Notes: generated by a model not told the origin, from the sequence alone. Positions 27,002-35,660 are shown, counted from the first letter of the stretch. The stretch: DNA of 64,000 bases from DASYXW01 sp035934405 (GCA_035934405.1 DASYXW010000029.1:1-64000), one strand, 5' to 3'. Program-made: numbers and translations.

Positions 27002-27085
27002 TTCAGATCGCAGATTCAAGATTTTAGAAGACCTGGCGCCCTGCCGCTGCTGCGGGATTGCAGATCGTAGATTCCAAATCAGAGA
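27002..27085. repeat. Heptamer arrays next to the 5S remnant
   Basis: Seven-base periodic blocks CAGATCG-CAGATTC-AAGATTT-TAGAAG and ATTGCAG-ATCGTAG-ATTCCAA-ATCAGAG flank a short GC-rich stretch between the HicB-like gene and the 5S remnant. The remainder of the gap 26743-26920 shows nothing recognisable. Confidence 0.55.
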
Positions 27086-27091
27086 AAAGCA

Positions 27092-27337
27092 TCACGCAAA
27101 CACGCGCCGTCCTTTAGGTTCAGGAACAGGCCGCCCCAGTTCTCTCGCTGTTTCGAGCCACTCCTCGATCACGACCTCGGCGTTTGCCAGAGCCTTCTGG
27201 TAAGTTGGCCCGTCCGCCGCGCAGCCGGGTAGCTCGGGGACCTCGGCGATGAAGGCGCGGTCTTCCTCGCTCCAGTAGATGATCACCTCAGATTTCGGCC
27301 TCGGCTTCGCCTCCCAGCCCGTACTTGAGAATGACAC
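27092..27337 (-). CDS. HicB-like orphan antitoxin
   Basis: An 81-residue protein with the HicB/UPF0150 RNase H-like core: SEVIIYWSEEDRAFIAEVPELPGCAADG (about 16-43, shown here as consecutive motif segments VIIYWSEED and AEVPELPGC), followed by ALANAEVVIEEWLE. No HicA toxin lies next to it, so it is either an orphan or a relic. The first 15 residues are not conserved-looking; the true start may be internal. It lies about 25 bp downstream of the DUF2283 gene on the same strand. Confidence 0.75.
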   Translation of the reverse strand: MSFSSTGWEAKPRPKSEVIIYWSEEDRAFIAEVPELPGCAADGPTYQKALANAEVVIEEWLETARELGRPVPEPKGRRVFA

Positions 27338-27363
27338 GGGGGCCTACCGGCCTAAGGTGCCGA

Positions 27364-27570
27364 TTAGTCGAGAGGGATTTCGCGTCTGTCGCCGAGGGCC
27401 TCGTTGACGATGACTAGATTCTCCTGGTCCTCAGAGCGCAGTTGCTGGTTTGCATTCAGCAATTCGATTCCGTAGACGGTGCCGTCCGCTGCGATGTCCA
27501 CATTGAGCTCGTCACTCAAGTGGAGCGTTTCCACCTGGGAGGTTTTTTCATTCAAGCGAAGGTGGGCCAC
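27364..27570 (-). CDS. DUF2283 family small protein
   Basis: A 68-residue protein with the DUF2283 pattern: DELNVDIAADGTVYGIELLNA (residues about 20-40; key part GTVYGIELLNA). These proteins commonly occur beside a DUF4258 protein and behave like antitoxin candidates. Here the DUF4258 partner upstream (27619-27815) is broken. The gene itself looks intact. Confidence 0.75.
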   Translation of the reverse strand: MAHLRLNEKTSQVETLHLSDELNVDIAADGTVYGIELLNANQQLRSEDQENLVIVNEALGDRREIPLD

Positions 27571-27618
27571 ATTATATCAGAGGTCACAAATTAGCTTCAT
27601 GTCGGAACGTCCTCCCGC

Positions 27619-27815
27619 TCAGAAGTATTTTACCAGAACCGTAACGACCAACCACTCGCCATTCTCATCCACCACGTATGCCTCGACCTGCCTCGTGGAA
27701 AAGCGGCGGCCGAGCCATTAACCGCTGAAGGCCAAGATGCGCCGGAAGCCTGTCCTTCCGAACTTAGCCGGGAAACATTCTCCAGAGTCGGTCGTGGTGA
27801 TGACCTCGTTGTTCT
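27619..27815 (-). pseudogene. Broken DUF4258 gene
   Basis: In one minus-strand frame the sequence reads NNEVITTTDSGECFPAKFGR, then TGFRRILAFSG, then an in-frame TAA, then WLGRRFSTRQVEAYVVDENG and WLVVTVLVKYF before TGA. The ending is characteristic of DUF4258 proteins (EAYVV-W-VVTVLVKYF). An in-frame TAG also lies just upstream of the start of this stretch. The gene is therefore a decayed partner of the adjacent DUF2283 gene. Confidence 0.5.
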
Positions 27816-27913
27816 GCTACTCCCCGCTCCGCCATCCTCTGCCTTGCGTGGGGGGTAGAGCGTGATCGTCATGCTCCACTCATCTTAGAGCGTTTGACCG
27901 TCAAAAGGCAAAA

Positions 27914-27936
27914 CGGGCTCGCGCTTCGCGAGCCCG
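27914..27936 (-). terminator. Perfect 10-bp hairpin, terminator-like on the minus strand
   Basis: CGGGCTCGCG, loop of three, CGCGAGCCCG. On the minus strand it is followed by TTTTGCCTTTT, which fits intrinsic termination. The nearest minus-strand gene ends 500 bp upstream (28443), so it may end a long 3' UTR or an unrecognised RNA. Confidence 0.6.
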
Positions 27937-28442
27937 TGATCTTTCAGCTCCTAAGGGTTTAGCTTCGTCATGCGGTACCTCGTTTCAGGCGATGTTACGG
28001 AAAGTGTCGATCTCCCTCGGAACAGATTGTCTCACACTCGGCGAGCGAGTAATTCGTAGCTTGAGGCAAATGTGGCTTCCCGGAAAAGCCCACGGTTGGA
28101 AAGACACCAAGGGACTGCCCGCGGCGACGTGGCATGTAGTGTCAGCCGAACCGTCCCCACTTCCACATCCCGAAGATTACTCTCTGCGAGAGAGGATGGC
28201 CAACCTCACGCGCCAGCATCGCGAGCTAGCCACGATGGTGAGCATCGTGCGATATAAGGTAGCCGAGGAATCCGGCCACGTTGGAACCGTGCGGCGTCAG
28301 GGTAGCCTAAGCCGGAAGGCAGTGCGCAAAAAACCGAAGGGCATTAAGCGAAAAGCGGAATTTTTTTCGAATGCGCCGCCCGCGAAACGCGAGGTCGCAG
28401 ACCCCAAAACTTCGGGGGTCTGCGCCGACGAGTTGCTGGGTG
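27937..28442. other. 500-bp gap without a convincing gene
   Basis: The plus strand is open here but the translation shows no domain. A second hairpin (GCAGACCCC with GGGGTCTGC, 28397-28423) lies just after the stop of the YXWGXW gene. A small RNA between 28400 and 27940 on the minus strand is possible but not shown. Confidence 0.4.
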
Positions 28443-30047
28443 CTATTGAGGCGGTTGATTCTTCTTGGGCGGATTCGCTGGACGAGGTGCGCTCCTCGGT
28501 TGAGGCGCAGGTGCGCTTCGGCGCTGCGGTGCCGGGCGCGCTGCCGGGCGCGGTGCCGGACGTGGGCGTGCTGCCGGCCGCGGCGCCCTCTGCGAGCGCG
28601 TTACGGGGCGCGGCGCCGGTTGAACGCGCCGGGCCTGTTGTGGATGAGTCACGCGCTGTTGCCGGGGAGCCGGAGGCCGGTACTTGGCCGCGACATGCGG
28701 CACGCTCTGCGGGGGACGCGCGGCTGGGCGGCGCGACCTGGCTTGAGGAGGCTGCGGCTTGGACGGAGGCGGATTCTTGGGCTGAGCCGCCGGCCGGTGT
28801 TGGGCCGGGGTGTGCGGAGCGGCCTGCCGCTGGCGCGTAGTCTGGCGTTGCGGCGCGGGCTGGGAAGCGCGCGCCGGGGGCCGCGTGGTCCGAGTGGCTG
28901 GCCTGCTTTGCGCCCGGGTTCTTGCGGACGACGGCGCCGCATGCGCGGACGGCGGACGTGTGGCATTCCGAGCCGGCCGAGCCGGCGCGGCGTTGCCCCT
29001 CTTCGTAATCAGCGGACGGGTTCCGGCGCCCGAAGGATTGGCGTTGCGCCGGACCGCCGGATTTACCGTGCCCCGATTCGTGGTGGGGCGATTGGCGGCC
29101 GGGCGGTTCGCATTAGCAGGCGGACGGTTCGTCTTCGCTGCAATGCTTACAGGGCCTCCGGCTCGACTGGCGCGCACCACTCCAGGGCCCTTGAAGACGC
29201 CAGGCTTTGCGGTGGCTGCGACCGCAGGCCGTCCGTTGTTCACGGAGACTCGTTGGGCAGGGTTGGCGCGAGCCGCCTGTTCCTGCTGTGTTTGCGCCGC
29301 GGTGGGCGGGATGTGTCGCTGGCTGGCCGCCGCCTGTTGTGCCGCCGTCGGCCGGGCGGTGATTCCGCCGTTGCCGCCGTTGTAGCTGACGTTGGTCACG
29401 GTGGTGTTGTTGATGACGGTCTTGTTGTAAACGTTGGTGATGTTCGTGGTGCTGATGTTATTCACCGCGCGGTTGTAAAAGAAATTTCCATTGTTCCAGT
29501 ATCCGCCGAAGTATCCGGCGCCGTTGTATCCGAAGCCATAGTTAATACCGCCGTAGAAGCCCACCACGGGGCCCCAGTAACCCACATTCCAAATAAACGC
29601 GCCGCCGCTCCAGCCCCAATAACCGGGAGTCCAGAGCGCCCCAGCATAAGGCGTAAGCACCCACGTGCCGGGCACCCAGTAGTAGCCGTAATCCGGGTCG
29701 TAGGCCCAGTAGCCCGGGGTCCAGTAATAACCGGGGCCTGGAATGGGCGGCTGCACGTAGACCGGCAGCGGAGGCGGAGCGAACCCCACCGAGATGCCGA
29801 CAGCGATCTGCGCGGAAGCCGGGGCAGGCGCCACCAGCGTCACCAGCGCGAACAGCATCAATGAGCAGGCCAAACCCTTGGCAATCCGCACGGCGAGCCA
29901 GCGCGGACGTTCAGCGTCGGCAGAGCGAACGGTAAGCGTGACCTGGGTTGGCTCCTCGTCAACACTCTCGATCGCGCCGAGTGAGATTTCTCCAGAGCCG
30001 GATAGCGGCTCGGCTATTTCAATTATGGAATCCTCTAATCTCGTCAT
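28443..30047 (-). CDS. YXWGXW repeat protein with long Arg/Pro/Ala-rich tail
   Basis: A 534-residue envelope protein. An N-terminal cytoplasmic stretch (1-50) precedes a membrane or signal segment (IAKGLACSLMLFALVTLVAPAPASA, cleaved about residue 79). Tandem aromatic repeats follow (YYWTPGYWAYDPDYGYYWVPG, LWTPGYWGWSGG; about 105-150) of the YXWGXW type. Then comes a Gly/Asn-rich YNGAGYFGGYWNNGNFF segment, and from about 230 to the end a disordered, strongly basic Pro/Ala/Arg/Gln-rich tail with repeated APRPA-type units. It probably attaches to the outer membrane or polysaccharide. The function is unknown. The tail's composition makes long false frames on the other strand. Confidence 0.85.
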   Translation of the reverse strand: MTRLEDSIIEIAEPLSGSGEISLGAIESVDEEPTQVTLTVRSADAERPRWLAVRIAKGLACSLMLFALVTLVAPAPASAQIAVGISVGFAPPPLPVYVQPPIPGPGYYWTPGYWAYDPDYGYYWVPGTWVLTPYAGALWTPGYWGWSGGAFIWNVGYWGPVVGFYGGINYGFGYNGAGYFGGYWNNGNFFYNRAVNNISTTNITNVYNKTVINNTTVTNVSYNGGNGGITARPTAAQQAAASQRHIPPTAAQTQQEQAARANPAQRVSVNNGRPAVAATAKPGVFKGPGVVRASRAGGPVSIAAKTNRPPANANRPAANRPTTNRGTVNPAVRRNANPSGAGTRPLITKRGNAAPARPARNATRPPSAHAAPSSARTRAQSRPATRTTRPPARASQPAPQRQTTRQRQAAPHTPAQHRPAAQPKNPPPSKPQPPQARSRRPAARPPQSVPHVAAKYRPPAPRQQRVTHPQQARRVQPAPRPVTRSQRAPRPAARPRPAPRPAARPAPQRRSAPAPQPRSAPRPANPPKKNQPPQ

Positions 30048-30285
30048 GGCAGCACCTCACCCCCCGTGGCAGCAACCGGAGGGCCAAAAGCACATTTTGA
30101 GAGTTTGAGCTCCTTTCAAACCCCAAGTTATCAATAGCATGGCGTGACCGCCGGGGAAGGATAGGAACGGCCGGCCGATGCCTGCTATACGAAAAAATTA
30201 CCCGCCCTGGTGTGGCAGGCGACGCTCTGCGTTACCAGATCAGGCGCGATTCCGCGCCCGAGTTAGGGTCGAGCGAGAGCAGCAA

Positions 30286-31584
30286 TTACGGGAAAATGCC
30301 GCGCACCCGCGTCGCTTCCGCCACCCGGCCCACCGCCAGGATGTAGGCCGCGGTGCGCATGTCCACGCCATACTTCTCCGAGGTGGCGTAGACATCACGG
30401 AAGGCGCGCCTCATTACCAGCTCGAGCTTGGCGTTGACCTCTTCCTCCTCCCAGAAGAGGCATTGCAGGTCCTGTACCCACTCGAAGTAGCTCACGGTGA
30501 CGCCGCCGGCGTTGGCCAAAATGTCCGGCAGCAAAAAGACGCCCTTGCGGTGCAGCACGGCATCGGCGCCCGGCGTGGTGGGGCCGTTGGCGGCCTCGGC
30601 CACAATCCTGGCTTCGATGTCGTCGGCATTGGCGAGGGTAATGACGTTTTCCAAGGCGGCGGGAATCAGAATGTCGCACGGCAGCGTCAGCAGCTCTTCA
30701 TTGGAGATTTTCGAGGTGCCGGGCGTGCCCACCACGCTTCCGGAAGTCTCCTTGTGACGGCTGGCCTTGGCGGGATCAATCCCGCGCGGATTGGCGGCGG
30801 CGCCGCGCGAGTCGCTGAGAGCGACGATTTTGGCGCCTTTTCCCGCGAACAGGCGCGCTGCGATGGAGCCGGCATTCCCGTAACCCTGGATGGCCACTTT
30901 CGCGCCGCGCAGAGTTAGCTTCCTGGCCTTGCAGGCTTCCTCGACGACGAACAGGCACCCGCGCGCCGTGGCTTCGTTCCGTCCGAGCGACCCGCCCAGC
31001 GACACCGGCTTGCCGGTGACTACGCCCGGCGAGGCGTACCCGACGGTCATCGAATAGGTGTCCATGATCCACGACATGGTCTGGGAGTCGGTGTAGACGT
31101 CGGGCGCCGGGATGTCCTGTTCCGGCCCGATGATGGGCAGGATCTCGGAAGTGAAGCGCCGCGTCATGCGTTCCAGTTCGCTCTCGCTCATCTTCTTGGG
31201 GTTGCATATGATTCCGCCCTTGGCACCGCCATAGGGGATGTTCACCGTCGCCGTCTTCCATGTCATCCAGGCCGCGAGGGCTTTCACTTCGTCGAGCGTG
31301 ACGTTGGGATGATACCGGATGCCGCCCTTGCCCGGCCCGCGCGTCATGCTGTGCTGGACGCGATAGCCGGTGAACACGCTCACCGAGCCGTCGTCCATTT
31401 TGGTGGGGACGGACACTTCGAGGATTCGCTTGGGCGTCCGCAGCACGTGGCGCATGCCAGCGTCGAGCTTCAGGTAGTCAGCGGCCCGGTCAAACTGGGC
31501 CTGGGCGATGTGGAAAGGATTCAAGTCTTCCTGCGGCGCTGTGCGGGATACGGGAACGCGAAGCGGTCGTGCTACCGTGGCCAT
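30286..31584 (-). CDS. gdhA: NAD(P)-dependent glutamate dehydrogenase (Glu/Leu/Phe/Val family)
   Basis: A 432-residue dehydrogenase interconverting glutamate with 2-oxoglutarate and ammonia. TRGPGKGGIRYHP, MTWKTATVNIPYGGAKGG (catalytic lysine in the second part), QDIPAPDVYTD, the Rossmann motif IQGYGNAGS and LPDILANAGGVTVSYFEWVQ are all canonical. The start is ATG 31584, preceded by AGGAGG with eight bases of spacing; a GTG nine bases further upstream overlaps that site and is unlikely. The gene is alone on its strand, divergent from the epimerase gene. Confidence 0.96.
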   Translation of the reverse strand: MATVARPLRVPVSRTAPQEDLNPFHIAQAQFDRAADYLKLDAGMRHVLRTPKRILEVSVPTKMDDGSVSVFTGYRVQHSMTRGPGKGGIRYHPNVTLDEVKALAAWMTWKTATVNIPYGGAKGGIICNPKKMSESELERMTRRFTSEILPIIGPEQDIPAPDVYTDSQTMSWIMDTYSMTVGYASPGVVTGKPVSLGGSLGRNEATARGCLFVVEEACKARKLTLRGAKVAIQGYGNAGSIAARLFAGKGAKIVALSDSRGAAANPRGIDPAKASRHKETSGSVVGTPGTSKISNEELLTLPCDILIPAALENVITLANADDIEARIVAEAANGPTTPGADAVLHRKGVFLLPDILANAGGVTVSYFEWVQDLQCLFWEEEEVNAKLELVMRRAFRDVYATSEKYGVDMRTAAYILAVGRVAEATRVRGIFP

Positions 31585-31750
31585 GAAGGTCACCTCCTCA
31601 GAATTTGATTTTGTAGCCTACCACGACCATAAGCAGGATTTCTAGCGGTTATAAACGAAATGAATATCTCGGCAAAATGACCGCCGTTCAGCGGATGCCT
31701 TTGACAAGCCGGAGGAGAGCCTGTAGTTTTGAGAACTCCGTGGGCTCCTT

Positions 31751-32758
31751 ATGGTTGGGAAGACTGCGGAAGCCCGGAAGGTAGAGTCCTTGAAACTGCG
31801 CCTGGCCATCACGGGGAGCGGTGGATACCTTGCCCAGCAACTGATCACGCGTCTCGGCGCCGACGCGGACTGCGAATTCATTCTGGGTTTCGACATCCGG
31901 CCCCGTGAACCCGAGGTCGCGTGCCCGGCGGTTTTCCTGCGCTACGACCTGACGTCGCCCTGGACCGAATTGCGCGACTACTTCCGTTCGCGCGACATCA
32001 ACTGCGCTCTGCACCTCGCCTGGCAGTTCAATCCCATCCACGACGCCAAGCGCCACCGCCAGGTTGACGTGGAGGGTTCCGCCAACTTCTTCCGTGCCGC
32101 TGAGGCGGCAGGCGTGAAGCGCGTGGTATACACCAGCAGCACGACGGCGTACACCGACGCCTGGAATCCCGAAACGCCTTTAAGCGAAGACGCGCCGGTG
32201 CGCGGCACGCCGCGCTACCTCTATTCCAAACACAAGGGCGAAGTGGACCGCATGGCGCAGGAGTTCGCCCGGCAGCACCCGGAAATCCAGGTGCTCATCC
32301 TGCGTCCTTCGATTGTGGTTGGGCCGCACACGCAGAACATCGTTTCCAAAATGACCGAGTGGCCGTGGCCGGCGTTCCCCTGGATGTTCCAGGTGCGAGG
32401 CGCGGACCCGCCCATGCAGTATCTTTCGGAAGACGACATCGGGGAGATTTTGTACCGTGCGGTGAAATCAGAGGTGTGCGGCACGTTCAATTGCGCGGGT
32501 GACGGCGTGGTGCGCCTGACGGAACTGGCGCGCATGATGGGCAAGCGACCGCTACCCGTGCCCGCCGGCCTGCTCTACGGTCAGACCGGGTTGCTGTGGG
32601 CGCTCGGCCTTGCGCCCTTTCCGGCCGGCATTCTCGACATGATTCGGTATCCGTGGGTGGCCGACAACACGCGCCTGAAGACCGTGTTCGGTTACACGCC
32701 ACGCTTGACGTCGCGCCAGGCGCTTGAAACCTTTGCGGCCGCGCATCGCGTTCGCTGA
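31751..32758 (+). CDS. NAD-dependent epimerase/dehydratase (extended SDR)
   Basis: An SDR of about 335 residues with an N-terminal NAD-binding loop (ITGSGGYLAQQL), the active-site pair YTSSTTAY and YLYSKHK (YxxxK), and LRPSIVVGP. Family members act on nucleotide sugars or other alcohols; the substrate is not predictable here. Two starts are possible. ATG 31751 has no clear ribosome-binding site. TTG at 31790 lies eight bases after GGAAGG and would give MKLRLAITGSGG, the more usual opening. Confidence 0.88.
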   Translation: MVGKTAEARKVESLKLRLAITGSGGYLAQQLITRLGADADCEFILGFDIRPREPEVACPAVFLRYDLTSPWTELRDYFRSRDINCALHLAWQFNPIHDAKRHRQVDVEGSANFFRAAEAAGVKRVVYTSSTTAYTDAWNPETPLSEDAPVRGTPRYLYSKHKGEVDRMAQEFARQHPEIQVLILRPSIVVGPHTQNIVSKMTEWPWPAFPWMFQVRGADPPMQYLSEDDIGEILYRAVKSEVCGTFNCAGDGVVRLTELARMMGKRPLPVPAGLLYGQTGLLWALGLAPFPAGILDMIRYPWVADNTRLKTVFGYTPRLTSRQALETFAAAHRVR

Positions 32759-32852
32759 ATCCGGCGAACCTTGTCCCCAAAACCCGGACTGGCAGAACCG
32801 AACTGTGCCCGGCGGCATCGAATGAATCAAGTGAAGGGTTGGAGCGCGACGC

Positions 32853-33911
32853 ATGGGTGGATCTCTCGAACTTGTATCAGACAATAATTTCGGTGGCGCG
32901 GGACTGCGAAGCTCCGCACCCCCTGCCGATTCCGACGCCGAACTTCTGGACGCTTACTCGCAAGCCGTGACCAGCGCGGCGGACAGGGTAAGCCCCTCGG
33001 TGGTGCACATCATCGTCCACGGCGGCGGGCGGGATGGCGACCGGCGCAGCGGTCGCCGCGGGCCCGCAGAGCGGCACGGCAGCGGCTCGGGTTTCCTGTT
33101 CACTCCCGACGGATTCATCCTCACCAACAGCCACGTGGTTCACGACGCGAGCAGGGTTGAAGTGAAGCTCCCAGACGGTCGGCACTACGATGCCGAGCGC
33201 GTGGGTGACGATCCCGACACGGACCTCGCCGTGGTCAGGATCAATGCCCCGAACCTTGTGCCCGCGGCGCTGGGTGATTCGCGGTCAGTTCGCGTCGGCC
33301 AGTTGGTGATCGCCATCGGCAACCCGTACGGTTTTCAATGCTCGGTCACCGCCGGCGTGGTGAGCGCGCTCGGCCGGTCGCTGCGGACGAACTCCGGACG
33401 CCTCATCGACAACATCATCCAGACCGACGCGGCGCTGAACCCCGGCAATTCGGGCGGGCCGCTGGTGACTTCGCGTGGCGAGGTGGTGGGCGTGAACACG
33501 GCCGTGATTCTGCCGGCGCAGGGCATCTGCTTCGCCATTGCCGTCAGCACGGCGGAGTTCGTCGCGGCGCGGCTCATTAAGGACGGCAAGATCCGGCGCA
33601 GCTACCTCGGCGTGGGCGGGCAGGACGTGCCCCTGCATCGTCGCGTGGTGCGATTCTTCCGCCTGCCGGCGGAAAGCGGCATTCAGGTGATCTCCGTCGA
33701 GCGAGCGAGTCCGGCCGAGCGGGCCGGGTTGCAAGAAGGCGACGTGATCGTCGCTTACGAGGATCATCCCATCGCGGGCATTGACGCGCTGCACAAATTG
33801 CTGACCGAAGAACAGGTCGGCGCCAGTGTGAACCTCACCGTCATTCGCCGCTCGGAAAAGTTAACGCTGCGGGTTACGCCGGAGGAATCGCAGGCGCGGG
33901 CCGCAAACTGA
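32853..33911 (+). CDS. S1C (DegP/HtrA-type) serine protease with one PDZ domain
   Basis: A 352-residue trypsin-fold protease with the triad His94 (LTNSHVVH), Asp124 (DTDLAVVRI) and Ser200 (NPGNSGGPL), followed by one PDZ domain (about 255-345: SGIQVISVERASPAERAGLQEGD). There is no signal peptide or membrane segment at the N-terminus (MGGSLELVSDNNFGG), so unlike DegP it would stay in the cytoplasm unless the start is misplaced. Such leaderless S1C enzymes are known in a few groups. The start ATG at 32853 follows a weak ribosome-binding site. Confidence 0.92.
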   Translation: MGGSLELVSDNNFGGAGLRSSAPPADSDAELLDAYSQAVTSAADRVSPSVVHIIVHGGGRDGDRRSGRRGPAERHGSGSGFLFTPDGFILTNSHVVHDASRVEVKLPDGRHYDAERVGDDPDTDLAVVRINAPNLVPAALGDSRSVRVGQLVIAIGNPYGFQCSVTAGVVSALGRSLRTNSGRLIDNIIQTDAALNPGNSGGPLVTSRGEVVGVNTAVILPAQGICFAIAVSTAEFVAARLIKDGKIRRSYLGVGGQDVPLHRRVVRFFRLPAESGIQVISVERASPAERAGLQEGDVIVAYEDHPIAGIDALHKLLTEEQVGASVNLTVIRRSEKLTLRVTPEESQARAAN

Positions 33912-33983
33912 CGGGCGGGCAGGGCGCAGCAGCGGCCGGGTCAAGGCGAGCAGGCGGATGGGCGCTGAGTCGAGGTCAGGAAC

Positions 33984-34508
33984 CTACTTTTGCTTGTGAT
34001 TCTGCGTGCCTTTCTTAACCAGGCCGAAAGCGCGAAGAATCACCGCGGTGGTTTTCTCCGTCAGATTGTAGTCCGCCAGTTCGTCGCGCCGCACCCAGCG
34101 GGCGTCAAGGACATCCGAGCCGGGTTGGAGACGGCCACCCTTCCGACGGCACACATAATCCACAATCACATAGTGGTAGCGCACGCGAGGTGCGTTCTTG
34201 GGATGGCGTTGGCGTTCGAGCAGCGCGCCGGGGAGCCGCGGCCCGGATGCCGGCTCGGACTCGCCTTCAAAAACGATGCGGTCGAAGACCTCGATCATCT
34301 CCCGAGGCTCGACGTCGAGCCCGGTCTCCTCTTTCAATTCGCGGCGCGCGGCGGCCGCGAGTTCTTCGCCGAGCTCAATCATCCCGCCGGGCAGGGACCA
34401 GCGTCCCTTGAGGGGTTCCGCGCCGCGCCGGATGAGCAGCACACGCCCGCGGTCAATCACCACGCCGCCCACGCCAACGAGGGGCTGCTCTGGAAACTCA
34501 CGCTTCAT
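33984..34508 (-). CDS. NUDIX hydrolase
   Basis: A 174-residue protein with a complete Nudix box, GGMIELGEELAAAARRELKEETGL (about 42-65), whose G-x5-E-x7-REU-x-EE-x-GU residues bind Mg2+ and pyrophosphate. The core opening is VGVGGVVIDRGRVLLIRRG. It probably hydrolyses a nucleoside diphosphate derivative; ADP-ribose pyrophosphatase or NrtR-like roles cannot be separated. The ATG at 34508 starts shortly before the core. A TAGCGCCGG inverted-repeat element lies immediately upstream. Confidence 0.93.
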   Translation of the reverse strand: MKREFPEQPLVGVGGVVIDRGRVLLIRRGAEPLKGRWSLPGGMIELGEELAAAARRELKEETGLDVEPREMIEVFDRIVFEGESEPASGPRLPGALLERQRHPKNAPRVRYHYVIVDYVCRRKGGRLQPGSDVLDARWVRRDELADYNLTEKTTAVILRAFGLVKKGTQNHKQK

Positions 34509-34515
34509 CGGTACG

Positions 34516-34606
34516 ACGAAGTAGCGCCGGCATCTTGCCGGCCGTCGCGGGATTTCCTTCCCGCACCCACCAACAGCATCCGTCGGGACGGCGGCGCTAC
34601 GTCGGC
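34516..34606. repeat. TAGCGCCGG inverted-repeat element
   Basis: CGACGAAGTAGCGCCGGC at the left faces GCGGCGCTACGTCGG at the right, with inner palindromic GCCGGC and CGGGA/TCCCG parts. It belongs to the same family as 35661-35787 and 52405-52512. Confidence 0.6.
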
Positions 34607-34613
34607 AACAGTG

Positions 34614-35066
34614 CTACTGGCTCGGCCCGCCTGGCGGCTTCCGCATATGCTCGCGGCGCCGTTGCTGCATTTGATCGAGCTTTGCCCGCTGCTCCTCGGT
34701 GAGGACCGCGCGGATCTTGGCGTGCATGTCTGCCATGAGGCTGTGCATCTTGGCCCGCTTGTCCTGCGGCGAGAGCGAAGTGTCAGTGTGGATACTCCGC
34801 ATCTGCTGATGAGTGTCTTCCAGAATCGGCTTGATCTGGCTCTTCTGGTCGTCGGTCAGATTGAGCATCTTGCTCATGCGTTCAAGCTGCTCATCCGCGC
34901 TCATCCGCCCGCCATGGTGCATGGGGCCGTGGGGTCCTTGCGGATTCGCCTGGGCGTTCGAGTCCTGCGGGGCGCCTGAGTCGGTCTGCGCGTAAGCCTG
35001 GAGTCCGCACGCTAGTCCAATCATGAGCGTCCCGCTTGCTGCGATGGTCAGAAAACGCTTGTACAT
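34614..35066 (-). CDS. Spy/CpxP-like periplasmic LTxxQ protein
   Basis: A 150-residue exported protein. The signal peptide MYKRFLTIAASGTLMIGLAC is cleaved around AYAQ (residue 27). Two LTxxQ motifs follow, LNLTDDQKSQIKPIL and VLTEEQRAKLDQM, typical of the Spy/CpxP family of helical chaperones and envelope-stress sensors. A His/Met-rich stretch (PHGPMHHGGRM, about 46-56) could bind metal. The cysteine at residue 20 is not in a good lipobox. The start ATG is 35066. It is a single gene between dispersed repeats. Confidence 0.88.
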   Translation of the reverse strand: MYKRFLTIAASGTLMIGLACGLQAYAQTDSGAPQDSNAQANPQGPHGPMHHGGRMSADEQLERMSKMLNLTDDQKSQIKPILEDTHQQMRSIHTDTSLSPQDKRAKMHSLMADMHAKIRAVLTEEQRAKLDQMQQRRREHMRKPPGGPSQ

Positions 35067-35170
35067 TTCAATCTCCTGGGCAGTAACGCTGCCATTCGAC
35101 TAGACGTGCGTGGCGGAGGTGGAGTTTCATCGAGACCGGGTTCGCCCCGGAGTCTCCTGTCTCCAGCGCG

Positions 35171-35542
35171 CTACGGTTGCGGCGGCGCGGGCTCCGTCTT
35201 CTTCTCCACTTTCTTCGCGCCTTCCTCGGTTTCCTCGGCTGACTTATTCACCGCCTTCTTGGTGCCCTTTTTCACCTCGTGACCGGTCTTCTTCGCTGCC
35301 TTCGCAGTGTCCGCGGCTGCCGTCTTGGTGGCCTTCGCCGTCTCCTTGGCTGCTGTTTTGGTCGCCTTTTTCGTCGCCTTCCCGACGTGTTTTGCGGCCT
35401 GCGCGGTATCCTGCCCAGCGTCCTTCATGTCTTGCGTTGCGCTCTGATTCTCCCGTAGTCGAGGAGCTGCGAGAACAGAGATGGTGAGGGCGGACAGCAG
35501 AGATGCGACTGAAGCTATACGGAGCAAGTATCGAGTCATCAT
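35171..35542 (-). CDS. Small exported Lys/Ala/Thr-rich repeat protein
   Basis: A 123-residue protein with a signal peptide (MTRYLLRIASVASLLSALTI, cleaved near LAA). The mature part is built from 11-residue-like helical units rich in Lys, Ala and Thr (KATKKATKTAAKETAKATKTA), resembling LEA or histone-H1-like low-complexity proteins. It ends in KKTEPAPPQP. Two adjacent ATG codons (35542 and 35539) follow AGGAGG; the second has the better spacing. The role is unknown; desiccation or surface-charge functions are only guesses. A 9-bp hairpin (35567-35588) lies in its upstream region. Confidence 0.7.
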   Translation of the reverse strand: MMTRYLLRIASVASLLSALTISVLAAPRLRENQSATQDMKDAGQDTAQAAKHVGKATKKATKTAAKETAKATKTAAADTAKAAKKTGHEVKKGTKKAVNKSAEETEEGAKKVEKKTEPAPPQP

Positions 35543-35566
35543 TCCTCCTAAGCGATTCGCTCTGTA

Positions 35567-35588
35567 GCGGCGGTGCCCTCACCGCCGC
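35567..35588. repeat. GCGGCGGTG hairpin of the TAGCG family
   Basis: GCGGCGGTG, loop CCCT, CACCGCCGC: a perfect 9-bp stem, preceded by TGTA as in the TAGCGSCGG elements. It lies about 25 bp upstream of the 35542 gene start, within its probable leader. Confidence 0.55.
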
Positions 35589-35660
35589 CGTTTTAGCGAC
35601 GCAGTTCCCCCCTTTTTCTTCATTGTAATACGCGACCCGGGGAGATGTCCACAGGCCGCG

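Noticed and set aside
27992..28840. A plus-strand frame of 282 codons
   Set aside because: The second half overlaps the real minus-strand gene and the first half has no domain or ribosome-binding site; too weak to call.
28371..29864. A long plus-strand frame over the YXWGXW gene
   Set aside because: It is the complement of the Pro/Arg/Ala-rich tail; the repetitive composition keeps all frames open.
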